From Owenia fusiformis (taxonomy: Eukaryota; Annelida; Polychaeta; Sabellida; Oweniidae): 64,000 nucleotides of DNA. Each line of letters starts with the position of its first letter. The stretch's first letter is position 1. Shown in pieces: positions 37,186 to 48,800 of the stretch. The position numbers and the translations under genes are program-made. Under the pieces are notes generated by a model, which worked only from the letters and a program-made list of their open reading frames with translations, was not told the origin of the DNA and ran no database searches. The DNA lies in the NCBI GenBank assembly GCA_903813345.2, contig CAIIXF020000004.1:6159525-6223524 (forward strand). Reading direction: 5' to 3'.

Positions 37186-39136
37186 ATCTGCATCGCTATG
37201 GTCTCCTGCAAAGATATGTCAATTCGAACATATCAGGTAATCCAAAACAAGACATTTCCCAGCCAATCAATAACAGCATTCTTCAAGCATATGTTTCTGA
37301 TCATTTTTAAATGAAATATCCGATGTAGTGATTTCCAAACGGAATATTATAAGCGATTGGGTGTCTACTTGAATAGAGCGGCGTATTGTTCTAAAAGCTG
37401 TCATCTGGCTAGGGTATTGTTATTCCTACGCCGTACTAAGAAAATCTCAAGACATACTATTGGCAAAGTTCTTGAGAATCACTAATGTTTAGTGCTCAAC
37501 CTCAAGTTCGAAGGAGTTATTAGCTCTATTTTTATTTCACAAGTGTCTCTAGTTTTAACGCATTTATTGACTGTATGAGTCTATCCATATAATGTCATCG
37601 CCATGGTGTTCTTCCCAGAGTAAAAATTCTCTATGTTCGTAAATAATCCGTGTATCACTTATTCGCAATAACTAACACTAGTTATGTAAGTGTTATTTTT
37701 TCACACTTTGGCAATGTTCTTTAGGCTATTTTTATATCATCCGTGTTTATGATAAAGATGCCAACAAATTACATACTCTCGAGATAAACAAATATTCTTG
37801 TAACGTTAATGAGCGTTCATGTAACGCTACGTGCGAACCTGAATAAGCCGTCAGGTACTATGTGCTTAACCAGCTCAGTAGTAACCGCTTTATACATAGA
37901 TATTTTCCAATAATTATTTTTCTCCGTTGATTGATGTTTTTTGTTCATGGATTCACTATTCCTCATAGGAATCGTTTTCCTGAATTATCGATCAAAGCAC
38001 TTTTCAATTTTGATATAATTTTCATCGAGGGATATACATTTTGCAAACAACAATTCTGCGTAAAACGATTCAATGAGTGATAGATTGTGATAGAGTTATA
38101 TCCCTCGATTTCTATATGTGCCGTCAATAGCTGCAGAGGCACGCAGCTTTATTGAGATATAGATTTAGCCTAATTTGTTCAATAATGCTTAAACAATGCA
38201 ATATAACTGTATATATGCACAGCGCGTTCCTAAAATAAGCAATAGGCTCGTCCGTTATTGCTTTATTATATGATTTGCATGATATATAAGAACGCATATT
38301 GAACATTTATTAATCTAGTATTAACTAAACTGTTTGGTTAACGACGCCCTTGTCTTTTTCAAACGACGCATTTGTCTAAGGTTTGTTTTATCTCTATAAA
38401 CTCTAAATATTTACGTACAGCTCTTTTCTTAGATGCCTGGCAGTTAATCAAATATATTTCTTCCAAAATGTGTTCGTGTTTTTTTCATTTCATCCCAGTC
38501 GAGGAATAAAATGAGATTTATGACACATAATAACGACCCTGTCTAGGTTTTTTATCAATCACTTGAACTGTAACTGGAGATGCACACGGGACTCTTAAGG
38601 GCTGCAGTAGCTAGTCTTACATTGTACCCCGGGGATTATTTATTGATGAAATATGTTGATCCGGGATTAAGGTCATACCAACGTTATTGTTTCTTCAGTT
38701 TACCTTCTTTAAAAACACCGTTGGGAATAATAACAAAGTTATCTAAAATACAGATATTCGTAATGTATAAATTATACATAACACGTTGGCCTAAAGTGTA
38801 AACGCACAAATAGATAAACCATACCCGCATAATTCATCGTTTTATATTTTATTAAATGCAATATACATTACTAGAGTTAATAAATATACAGCATATGAAT
38901 CATGGATATTCTCTTTCCTTATATAAAACATAACGCAAACCCAATGTGGAACACAATTTTTGTCTCTGCATAAGGTAATTTGAGATGACATATATTTTTA
39001 TATATGATGTGTTGATTGCTCTAACAACCAATCGCAAACAATATATATATTAAATAGATATTACATTTTTCTGTTCAGACATAAAACGTAATAAACACCG
39101 ACTGAGCAACTAAGATACTTTATACATTTTATATAC
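37186..39136. other. Upstream region of the ANF-receptor-like exon; otherwise unassigned
   Basis: On the minus strand a pyrimidine-containing TATCTTTGCAG lies at about 37195-37210, the likely acceptor before the start codon. The ORF at 38580-38801 has no recognised motif. No promoter could be placed with confidence. Confidence 0.35.
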
Positions 39137-40053
39137 ACTCCCCTCCATAAGATACGCAAGCAGAATTACCCATTTGAAGGACTTGTCAAAGTCTGTATGT
39201 GTTTGGTTTTGTTGAAAAAATCATCAAAAGAGCACGTGGGTTATCGCAAACAATTTCAGAAGGTTATATCTTGGATTATGACTATTTTCTGACAATGAAG
39301 ACAAGTTTATCTTTTAGATCAATTCATTATCTCTAAGAAAATTATGCACAGTAATAATAAATTCAAACAAACTCGGAGATATTTAACTAGCAATTAACCC
39401 ATCAACACACTTTTTGACCCCACTTTGAAGATGTTGACCCCATTTTCACCAAAAATGCAATCATTTTTTACAATGTTTAATGCATTACTATTCTTTATTT
39501 TGATGTATCAAATAGTTCTTGAAAGAAAAACTTAATTGCATTAAGATAAGTGTTCCCCATGTTATTTCTCCATTGAAAAATCTCATGCTATCCATTGGTT
39601 TCAGTTCATTTTGGTCATCCAAATTGAATATCTTTAAAGTCCTTGGAGCAATCAAATTTTCCTTTTAGGAAATCGAACATGTCTCAAAGCACATTCTAAT
39701 TATGCATTCAACAATATAATAATGGGTTGCATTTTTGGTGAAAACTAGGTCAACATTTTTGAAAATGTATGTTGATTGGTCCATTGCCCCTTCAATATCA
39801 CTTAGGTCTGATTAACTAAATTATCATTATATATACTTTTCTTGAAGATAATGAATGGATCTAAAAGATACACCCATGTTCATGATCAGAAAATATTCAT
39901 AATTCAAGTCAGAATCGTTTGAAATTGTTTGCGATAACCTACGTGCTCCTTTCTAATTTCTAACTGTTGAAATTTAAAAAGCAAAGTTATCAGTCAAACA
40001 ATGGCAGGTTTTGAAATGGTACCCAGTGAAAATTTGTGTTTGCATAACTTATG
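39137..40053. mobile_element. Foldback element with mariner-like left end
   Basis: The left terminus is TACACTCCCCTCCATAAG. The arm at 39225-39345 (GAGCACGTGGGTTATCGCAAAC, TATTTTCTGACAATGAAG, TTTTAGATCAATTCATTATC) is inverted at 39840-39950 (GTTTGCGATAACCTACGTGCTC and so on). The pairing continues weakly outward to GCATAACTTATGAAG at about 40040-40053. The expected right terminus is missing, and the 65-bp minisatellite begins exactly there. It is non-coding. Confidence 0.75.
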
Positions 40054-40972
40054 AAGTAGAGTCTACATCATTCTAAATTGTGTATTGAGCAAAATGCGAA
40101 GTTGGTTTCATCTTCGACGAGGAGAGTCTACATCATTCCACATTGTGTATTGAGCAAAATGCGAAGTAGGTTTCATCTTCGACGAGGAGAGTCTACATCA
40201 TTCCACATTGTGTATTGAGCAAAATGCGAAGTAGGTTTCATCTTCGACGAGGAGGGTCTACATCATTCCACATTGTGTATTGAGCAAAATGCGAAGTAGG
40301 TTTCATCTTCGACGAGGAGAGTCTACATCATTCCACATTGTGTATTGAGCAAAATGCGAAGTAGGTTTCATCTTCAACGAGGAGAGTCTACACCATTCCA
40401 AATTGTGTATTGAGCAAAATACGAAATAGGTTTCATCTTCAACTTGGAGAGTCTACATCATTCCACATTGTTTATTGAGCAAAATGCGAAATAGGTTTCA
40501 TCTTCAACGAGGAGAGTCTGTACATCATTCCACTTTGTTTGTTGAGCAAAATGCGAAGTAGTTTTCATCTCCAACGTGGAGAGTCTACACCATTCCAAAT
40601 TGTGTATTGAGCAAAATGCGAAATAGGTTTCATCTTCAACTAGGAGAGTCTACATCATTCCACATTGTGTATTGAGCAAAATGCGAAATAGGTTTCATCT
40701 TCAACGAAGAGAGTCTGTACATCATTCCACTTTGTTTATTGAGCAAAATGCGAAGTAGTTTTCATCTTCAACGAGGAGAGTCTACACCATTCCACATTGT
40801 GTATTGAGCAAAACGCGAAATAGGTTTCATCTTCAACGAGGAGAGTCTACACCATTCCACATTGTGTATTGAGCAAAATGCGAAGTAGGTTTCATCTTCA
40901 ACGAGGAGAGTCTACACCATTCCACATTGTGTATTGGGCAAAATGTGAAGTAGGTTTCATCTTCGACGAGTA
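40054..40972. repeat. 65-bp minisatellite, about 14 units
   Basis: The unit is GAGAGTCTACATCATTCCAC plus ATTGTGTATTGAGCAAAATGCGAAGTAGGTTTCATCTTCGACGAG. Subtypes occur (CTTTGTTTATTGAGC with GTCTGTACATC, CACCATTCC, ATCTTCAAC) in partly ordered blocks: homogeneous at the left and mixed in the middle. This indicates local homogenisation. Confidence 0.95.
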
Positions 40973-42320
40973 CCTGGATTCGATTTATTTGTGTTACTTT
41001 GTTACTTATCAGTGATAATTTATTAAAATGAAAAGGTCACGAAAGGCAATTCAATAAAAATTTAAGCGATTAGATTAGAACAATAGCTTTGCGAACCTGG
41101 ATCTTCATGCGTATCACTTTTACGTTCGCGTTTCTGTTGACCAGACTATGTTAAGTTATTCATTTGATTGGCGCTAATATTAGAAATCAAAGGAGCTCTT
41201 CAAATGCATCATTAAAGTTGATTCCTGTCAACATCCGTATTCAACTGCCCGGTCGGAATATCAATAGAGGACGTGTGAATTAGTGAAGAATCTAAATTTT
41301 CTAAAGCAATGTTAAAGGCATATAAGACTTTGGACATTTCTGTGTGGGTTTGTTCTTCATCATCAATCAAATCGATTTTTTCGCACGAAGAAATAAAATC
41401 GCGATGATTTATTTACGAATCTTACTTTTAATGATGTCACGTTAGTCTAAATTCCTACATCAGGAGTAATTTATCTTGCTTTCCTTATAGAACGGTCTAA
41501 CTTACAAGAAAGCAGAAGTCTCGACTTCGCAATAATTCAAAATGCTTTGCAAGAGACGCTCCCTCATAATTAGAATATAGGAATTCCGATACTATCATCC
41601 CGTGATGCACTGCTTACGATCACGAGATGATGTAAACCAATCGTAGAATGCATTTTGTTTTGCTGGAATCATTATTGGGATTGATAAAGTAATACATCTA
41701 TTGGGGTATTTAATTTGTGCTATTTATATATTCGATCATTTGGCAGCGGACGTCGTTCCGAACTATTATTACCCGTGTCGTTTATCCATCCTCGGCACGC
41801 AATCCTAGATGTGATTGCCATTTGCAAAGATTAGCTATACTATTAAGAATTGCTATATTCGTTTCTCATAAAATATATTCGGAAAATATAAACGAAAGAT
41901 TCCAATTTGAACCATTAAACAAGCTCCATCGTTTCAGGGTGAAAACCGGTATTGTGACGTGCAGTTCTGAGAATGCAATATTCGAAAAAGAGAACTGTAC
42001 GGGCACATTCTCAGTCCGCTACTACACGTTTATTTGCTGGGTGAATGGTTTGCATTTACTACAATCCCACTTTCACCGGGTAGATTTAGTTTTAAATGTT
42101 CAGTTCAAATAGTGCAATTTACAATTTCTAATAAGAACCTATCTATTACAAACTAAATACTGAATTTCACTATATGATTGTCATAAAAATAGTTAACAGA
42201 CGATTTGTGAAGGTTAATGGAGAGCATGTCGTTAATATTTGGATTTTACTTTGATTTGTAAATGTGTTCGATTACGGTCGAAGAGTAATAACAATTATAT
42301 TAAGTTTTGTCTTGTCCTGC
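40973..42320. other. Unassigned DNA
   Basis: Contains a 131-codon plus-strand ORF (41717-42112). It has no recognisable domain, several basic and aromatic runs, and no clear splice context. I do not call it a gene. Confidence 0.35.
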
Positions 42321-42321
42321 C

Positions 42322-42850
42322 CTGTATTCTCATTGGTCTGTCTTGGCCTTCCTTGTATTTTCATTGGTCCGTATTGCCCTGCCTTGTAGACTCATTGGTC
42401 TGTCGTGCCCTGCTTTGTAGACTCATTGGTATTTCTCATTAACTCTCATTAGCCCGTCTAGTCCTGCAGTGAATTCTCATTGGTCTGTCTTGTCCTTCAG
42501 TGAATTCGCATCGGTCTGTCCTGTCCTGCAGTGAATTCGCATTGGTCTGTCTTGCCCTGCAGTGTATTATCATTAGTATGTTCTTGTCCTGCCTTGGTCT
42601 CTCATTGGTCTGTCCTGTCCTGCAGTGAATTCTCATTGGTCTGTCCTGTCCTGCAGTGAATTCGCATTGGTCTGTCTTGCCCTGCAGTGTATTATCATTG
42701 GTATTTTCTTGCCCTGCCATGGTCTCTCATTGGTCCGTCTTCTCCTGCAGTGAATTCTCATTGGTCTACCTTCTCCTGCAGTGAATTCTCATTGGTCTGT
42801 ATTACCCTGCCTTGTATATCCAGTGGTGTGTCTTGTCTTGCAGTATATTC
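42322..42850. repeat. 31-bp minisatellite, about 17 units
   Basis: The unit is CATTGGTCTGTCCTGTCCTG plus CAGTGAATTCG, at exact 31-bp spacing in the centre (42481, 42512, 42543) and diverged at both ends. The 93-codon minus ORF at 42439-42720 reflects 93 = 3 x 31 bases and is an artefact. Confidence 0.93.
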
Positions 42851-43092
42851 TTAATGGCCATTCCTTTCCTTTTCCTCCTTTTAGTGTTCTTGTCCCACCG
42901 TGTATTCACCTCGATTTGTCAGTCTTCTATCTTATGTTCTCGCTGTTTTTTCTTTCCCGTATCGACTTGTCAATCGTCATGTAATATTACATTTTCATTA
43001 ACGCTTGCCTACTTAAGATATAGATATTTTATCTCACATTATATCACTAAAATTACATTTGTACGACATGCACATTTCACACAACTGATACT

Positions 43093-43423
43093 GTCACTGC
43101 TACCCACCTAATTACACAGACGTATCGTCGATCGGCATTAATATTGCCAATATTACACTGATATTGGTCGTTCGTCAGTGTAAGAAAAGCGAGGGACTAA
43201 ATACGTGAATTGTGTCTTTGTTAACATATAAAACCTAAAACCATCGACACATTCTCAAACTTGACTATCTTCCTTAACTTCGAGCCAAATTATTATCCAC
43301 AACGTGACTTATAAGTAGGTGTAAATCGGGAAATAAAAAAATCTTACCGAAACCTAGTCCCGGAGGAAGTTCCGCCATGATACACCGACGATACGTCTGT
43401 GTAATTAGGTGGGTAGCAGTGAC
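43093..43423. mobile_element. 331-bp MITE with a near-perfect 40-bp TIR
   Basis: GTCACTGCTACCCACCTAAT followed by TACACAGACGTATCGTCG at the left is exactly inverted at the right end (CGACGATACGTCTGTGTA...GCAGTGAC). CTG flanks both ends and may be a 3-bp target duplication. It has no ORF. Confidence 0.9.
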
Positions 43424-43766
43424 TGTGATATTTAAAAAGCTTAGCATTAGAAATATATGTTTTCTGTCGTTGTGATCAATAACTGACGACTGGCAAAGTT
43501 ACTGCCATCTTTTTAATATCAACGTTTAAAATGGCATACCATTGTCTTATTGCAACTATTAACATATTTACATTGCTGCAGCCATCTATTATGAGAAATG
43601 AATTCACTTTTAAAAATTATTACTTGGATTTCCTTATATTGAGAAATTGTACTACTCGTTTTAAGTCAAAAATTACTTAAATAATCTTGAACTTCTGAAT
43701 AATTTTTAAGTAATTTTTAAGTAATTCATTTATGGTGAATTTACTAATGCAAGGAGAGAAATTACT

Positions 43767-44192
43767 CAGATGCGAGTAGGTAGTTACCAGTTTCGCCACC
43801 AGGTGGCTGACTCGGGGGAAATAACATGGCAGGGTATTACAAAATTCCCTTAAACTTGAATATTCATCAGTTTTAGTGGTTCACTATTCATATTACCCTT
43901 ATGTATCTGATAGTTATACAAATTAAAATATGTCCAGTAAAAGAAAATATTATCTGCCCAACACAAGAAAAGATATTTCCATTTTTGTGATATTACAACA
44001 TGGGGGCTATGGGGAATCTCCCCGACCTAGAAGTCACATTTTCAAAGAAAATTAAATTTTCAAAGTTGATAAACTCTTTTCAAAACCATATTTCGAGATG
44101 TAATTTTACATGTAAATTCCAAATATTACATCAGTTTGACTGAATTTTGAATTTTTAATGACTTAAATCAAGATCAATTCTACTCGCATCTA
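43767..44192. mobile_element. MITE, family 3, copy 2
   Basis: Same-orientation relative of 28308-28739: shared TIR CAGATGCGAGTA, the GTTACCAGTTTCGCCACCAG block, GGGGAATCTCCCCGA and AAATATGTCCAGTAAA. Differences are scattered along its length. Confidence 0.85.
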
Positions 44193-44621
44193 GGATATTA
44201 ATATACTTACTGTAGTAATTGTAATACTCATTTACATAATTAAGCAATTAAAAAACTCAAAATGACAATATAAGTTAAACCTAAGTAAAATGAAGTAAAA
44301 CTAAGTATTTAACTTTAAGTAATTTTTATACTTGGGAAATACTTGGGAAATACTCATTAGACAAGTAATTCATTTTAAGAGTGAAGGTCAGTTAGCATTT
44401 CATTTAATGTCGAAATTCTCATTATATAATACAACATGAAGACAGGTAACGTAAATTAAGCTTTTTTACTTTTTCATATATTTATAACATCGTGACAGAA
44501 AAAACTACAATTATTGTCACAGTGATAACATAACATAAGAAAAATAAGTAGTGATAAAGAGTTCATAACATGAACTGAACACGAATTTAACTTGCCTTAA
44601 TCTAGCATTTAAAGCACCAAC
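44193..44621. other. Unassigned AT-rich DNA
   Basis: Rich in AAGTAA/TTACTT motifs (44270-44360; related motifs also at 43640-43745). Nothing else. Confidence 0.4.
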
Positions 44622-44748
44622 TTAACCCTAGAAGCCTTAAGGGGTAGGGGGGGGGGTCAAAATGAACCCCTCGTTCAGTTTTTCCCCCATAACTTGTTAT
44701 TGGCATCTAGCAAGGTCTTCAAATCTTCAGTAGCTGAAGCTACAGATA

Positions 44749-45312
44749 CACTGGTGATCCATTCGATTACGCTGGTAGGCCCGTAGCCAGGATTTTCTAA
44801 GGGGGGTTCACTAATTGGAAAATTCCAGGGGGGTCACTCTTGACAATTTTGGTAAAAAAAATGGCCAAAATCACTTAAAAAGTGCTCAGAATGGTAGAAA
44901 ACTGCATGATGTTGAAAGAATTTTTGGCCAGGGGGGGACCCATCGCACCCCCTCTGGCTACGGACCTGCTGGTTAAACAAATAGTTCAGAAGACAACAGA
45001 AACGTCGCTTTAATGGTCCGATTAAATTCCACACTTAAGTTACATAAACGGTATTTCAAAAAAACAGTTAAGATCTGCACTTTTAACCCATACCGTTTAT
45101 GTACAGTAACTCAAGTGAGGAATTAAATCGACGATTCTGTTGTCTCTTGATCTATTTTTCGCAAACATCTACATTTTCTAAAACGCATGATACTGCAATA
45201 CACGTTCGTGAGAAAAAATGTCGTGGGATTCTGCCTACAATTTAAGGAAAAGACGTTCTGACATTTTATTACCGAAACGTTCTAACCAGCGTAATTGAGC
45301 GGATGACCAGTG
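44749..45312. mobile_element. MITE, family 1, copy 2 (nested)
   Basis: CACTGGTGATCCATTCGATTACGCTGG at the left and CCAGCGTAATTGAGCGGATGACCAGTG at the right are inverted and match the copy at 9865-10300. Internal shared blocks are CAGAAGACAACAGAA and CTGCCTACAA. The left arm is interrupted by the 191-bp element and part of it is lost. Confidence 0.8.
44777..44967. mobile_element. 191-bp TIR element inserted inside the family 1 MITE
   Basis: AGGCCCGTAGCCAGGA and CTGGCTACGGACCT are inverted termini. GCTGGT is duplicated directly on both sides (44771-44776 and 44968-44973), giving a clear 6-bp target duplication. The interior has G-rich and C-rich runs at opposite ends (AAGGGGGGTTC and GACCCATCGCACCCCC). 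Confidence 0.92.
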
Positions 45313-45649
45313 AGATATATCACAGTCATGTTTTCTAAAAAATCATCAAAATGGTATATAGGGTAATCAATTTATTATGATGTAATCATCAGCTCCAATA
45401 GCTCCAATACCATATCTTTAGAATAAAATTACACAATCTTACATCATCGAAGTTGTTAAAGTTATTACACCGAGTTGTAGATAATTGAATGAAGTATATT
45501 TTGAGAATATTTGAACATCCTAGCTTTACTAATAAACATTTTACAAGGGGGGGGGGTGCTCTTTTGACCCCCCTAGGAGTTCGTGTGCCTTTTTTTTACC
45601 GTAGGGATGCAAGGGTTAAACATAATCAAATACAATAAAGTGTAATGTA

Positions 45650-45655
45650 TTTATT
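45650..45655 (-). terminator. Polyadenylation signal AATAAA
   Basis: On the minus strand AATAAA lies 70 nt past the stop codon of the three-module secreted gene, in a T/A-rich 3' UTR. The spacing fits a normal cleavage site at about 45620-45640. Confidence 0.65.
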
Positions 45656-45725
45656 TCAGTAACATATACAAATGTACAACATAAAAGCAGGGTGCATGTA
45701 GTATACTATTTTGTATGTACTATGA

Positions 45726-45853
45726 TTATACACCCACTTCAGCAGGGTATAGTCCTGGGCCAGCTTTATTTTCTAGCTCATTTCTTAACTTTTTTCTTTC
45801 CTCTTCTAGTCGCCGTTGCTCCTTTTCTTCCTCTGACCATTTTTGGCAAGTTC
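45726..45853 (-). CDS. Exon 8 (terminal): closing cysteine of module 3 and charged tail
   Basis: Acceptor GATTCCAG|GAACTTGCC; the first two bases complete a Gly codon from exon 7. It encodes GTCQKW, whose Cys closes module 3, then an E/R/K-rich helical stretch (SEEEKEQRRLEEERKKLRNE) likely to be a short coiled coil, and a C-terminus LYPAEVGV before TAA (45726-45728). In the other modules the same position (G-x-C) opens the next A-type exon, so this is a terminal variant of that exon class. Confidence 0.8.
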
Positions 45854-48800
45854 CTGGAATCAATTCGAAATAGTAATTTAGTGCGTTTAGTTCGACCCTT
45901 GAAGCATATTGTACCAAGCCAATAGTGTGGTAGATATTCATTTTTATTTTCCTTGACGAGGTGCATACACTATGTTCGCACACCTAAAGTATATACATTG
46001 GTTTTAAACATGTAAATTGTTTCATATAACTGTTAATACAAAGCCATATACAATATGATGTATTTAGTAATAAGAAGCCCGCTTTTAAAGTAGCGCAAAC
46101 AATTACAATTTGAACTAACCCCCCTATCACACCAAACTAGTTCTTACCCGTTCTTGCCAGTCCTACGAAAATGTCGTAAAACGGGCTCAATCTGGCTGTG
46201 GTCGTGAAATATGTCTGAAATAATTAGCTTCTTCGTTCTTAAACAGTCTTCAATACGTCCATCTCGTTCGCAGTTCGTTCAGGTCGCACCACGTCGGAGT
46301 GCAACGTCGTAGAACGCGTCCCTTAGTCTAGAAGGTCAACATGACCTGATTACAGAACGGTATGGTCGTCATCGAATTTTGAACCGATTCAAAATTCTAA
46401 AATCACATTCCCGTCTGAGAACGTTCATAAAGTTCGTAAATATACCTTAGAAAGTTGCAGCTACGTTCATTCCGTTCGCACACAGTTTAAAACCAGTTTT
46501 GAAGAACGCAGTGGCAACTTGTTTGGTGTGATAGCTATATTTTTGCTAACTCGTTCATAAGCAGTGTTAAATACGTTCTTAATCAGTTTAAACCCGTTTG
46601 CAATTAGTTCTACCTCGTTCTCAACACGTCCTCAGACAGTTCAACTCGTTGTTAAAACGTCCCTAGTAGGATTGAAGTAAGACGGTTCCGTTCGTAGTAC
46701 GTCCTGCTCGTCGTAAGTACGTTGTCACTTGTTCTAATTGTAAGACGTGACGACCACGAGAACATTTTGAGCATCGTCTAAGTTCTAGAGGACCTACCCG
46801 TTCGAGTACGTTCGATGAAGTTTGTAAATAGATCCCAAATGGTTCTTAGTAGGTCCAGTCCGTTCGTATACAGTTGAAGCCCGTTTTCGAGAACGCAGTG
46901 AGAACTAGTTTGGTGTGATAGTAGGGTTAGATTGACATTTACCACATGTTCTACAAATATGACGGCAACTAAAATGCCAGCGCAGTATGTACTTACCAAG
47001 AGCCCCTAATGTATCAGTGATGTTGGGATTCTGTGGTCTGCACGTGTATTGTTGTTCTTTACAAGGGCAGTCAATAAACATCGGTTTAGTCTCTTGAAGA
47101 GGTTTTAATGTACCAACAGTACATGCTTAAATACAAGGCATCATTTGAAAAACACAAAAATGAAGGCTTCAACCAAGTACATTAACAGTGTTACCCACAT
47201 CATAATGAGAAATCGTGGTCTCCCATTAAATTAGCTTTTTTAGAAGCATATTTCAAGTTGATTGCAGAAAGGTGTGATGCTCAGAAGGTACCCACGTAAT
47301 CACAATCCTCAAGAAGAAGGCTAGAGGCATAGGAAATCATGTTTCCCGTCAAGGTAAGCTCCCGTGAAAGAGATATCCTCTTACTATATGTAAAATCAAA
47401 TGATCGAAGAATAGTTCTCAGTTCATTTGTTAAAATGGTCAACAACAATAGAGTTAACACTAGTTGTAAAATCATATGAAAAATATCGTCTATGATACTT
47501 GCAAAATGATCAAGAAGGCGTGTACCTTCACCACATTTCCCAAGCTGTCGACATGTTCCAAATTCAGGAACGATGCCAGTTCTTTCATATTCCCTTTTAT
47601 CCAACACACAACATTCGTCTTTTGCGCAATCTCGTTGTTTCGCACATGTATATCTTTTACACTCCCCTATAATTTAATCATAACATCATTTGTGTACATG
47701 CATTCGAGTATACTTTAGGTATACATGTTATGAGACTATGCTTTTATAGATATTTATTCACATTATATGAGACTATGTTTTATAAGATATTTATTTACAT
47801 CTTCCCAGTTCAAGCATAGTCTCATACATGTATATAGCAGTGTGTAGTGTGGGAGCAAAAGCCCAAATAAGAGGTTCCGTGTCCTTTTTAGAGGCGAGCT
47901 AAGCGACATATGTTTTCATGAACTAGAAGTGATACTGATCAAGAAAAATGATGTTGGCAATTCTGAATCCGCGACAGCGTTGCTATGGTAACCAAGTAAA
48001 TATGCCACGCCCACTTTTAGGGGCTCTTTTCAGTGTATGGCCCCTATCTCTGTCATTATTGCTCAGATTTAGATGAAATTCACACCAAATGGAAGATGGA
48101 TAATGCAATCAGGAAAAATATTAAGTTGGCAATTCTGAATCCGATATGGCGTTGCTATGGTAACAAAGTAAATATCCCACACCCACTTTTAGAGGCTCTT
48201 TTCCGTGTTTGGTCCCTATCTTCGTCAATATTGCTCAGATTTAGGTGACATTTGTACCAAATGAAAGGTCATGGAAAGAGCAATCAAACGGTTTATAAAA
48301 TATGCAAATAAGGTGATTTGCATATTAATTATGACGTCATAACCGTTTGTTCTTGCATATTTTATTTTAATCATGATGTATAAATCTGGGAAATTATTGT
48401 CTTTAAAATGGTCAGTAATGCTTTTAAGTGGTTAATTAGTTTATTTCTTTTCGATGAGTTTATTAGTTTATTTCATTCATACATGTATGGTAATAAAAAT
48501 TGAAAAAATGTAATGAAAACATCCAATTCAAGCTGTTGCTATGGTAACAGTATGTTGCAAAACTATCTGCTGTGAAAACAATTCTTTGGGAAATGTTACA
48601 TTTTGACTAGTTGACTGACATGTATTCCTTTTAAAATTTGATGGCTGGCAAAAAATAACCTAATAATGATAGAAAATTATCTAATTTGGATTGTGTTATA
48701 TTATGATGTCATAATGGCAATTATTAATCAGGGGCGCAACCAGCTTTCAATCAGGGGGGAGGGGATGCGATATCGGCATAAGCAACTCAAAAAAAAATTA

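Larger units (their letters stand above)
44626..45615. mobile_element. piggyBac-like non-autonomous element (TTAA target duplication)
   Basis: TTAA flanks both ends (44622-44625 and 45616-45619). The left terminus CCCTAGAAGCC pairs in outline with the right terminus, read inverted as CCCTTGCATCCCTACGG. Poly-G runs followed by TCAAAA recur inverted just inside each end (44645-44665 and 45547-45575). CCCTAGAA at a TTAA site is characteristic of piggyBac termini. No transposase. It hosts the two nested insertions listed next and lies just beyond the polyadenylation signal of the minus-strand gene. Confidence 0.7.

Noticed and set aside
41717-42112. 131-codon plus-strand ORF
   Set aside because: No recognisable motif, no signal peptide pattern and no splice signals that would make an exon. 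Length alone is not enough in this DNA.
42439-42720. 93-codon repetitive ORF (minus)
   Set aside because: It is a read-through of the 31-bp minisatellite in rotating frames.
47476-47718. 80-codon plus-strand ORF
   Set aside because: It is the antisense shadow of exon 6 of the three-module gene.
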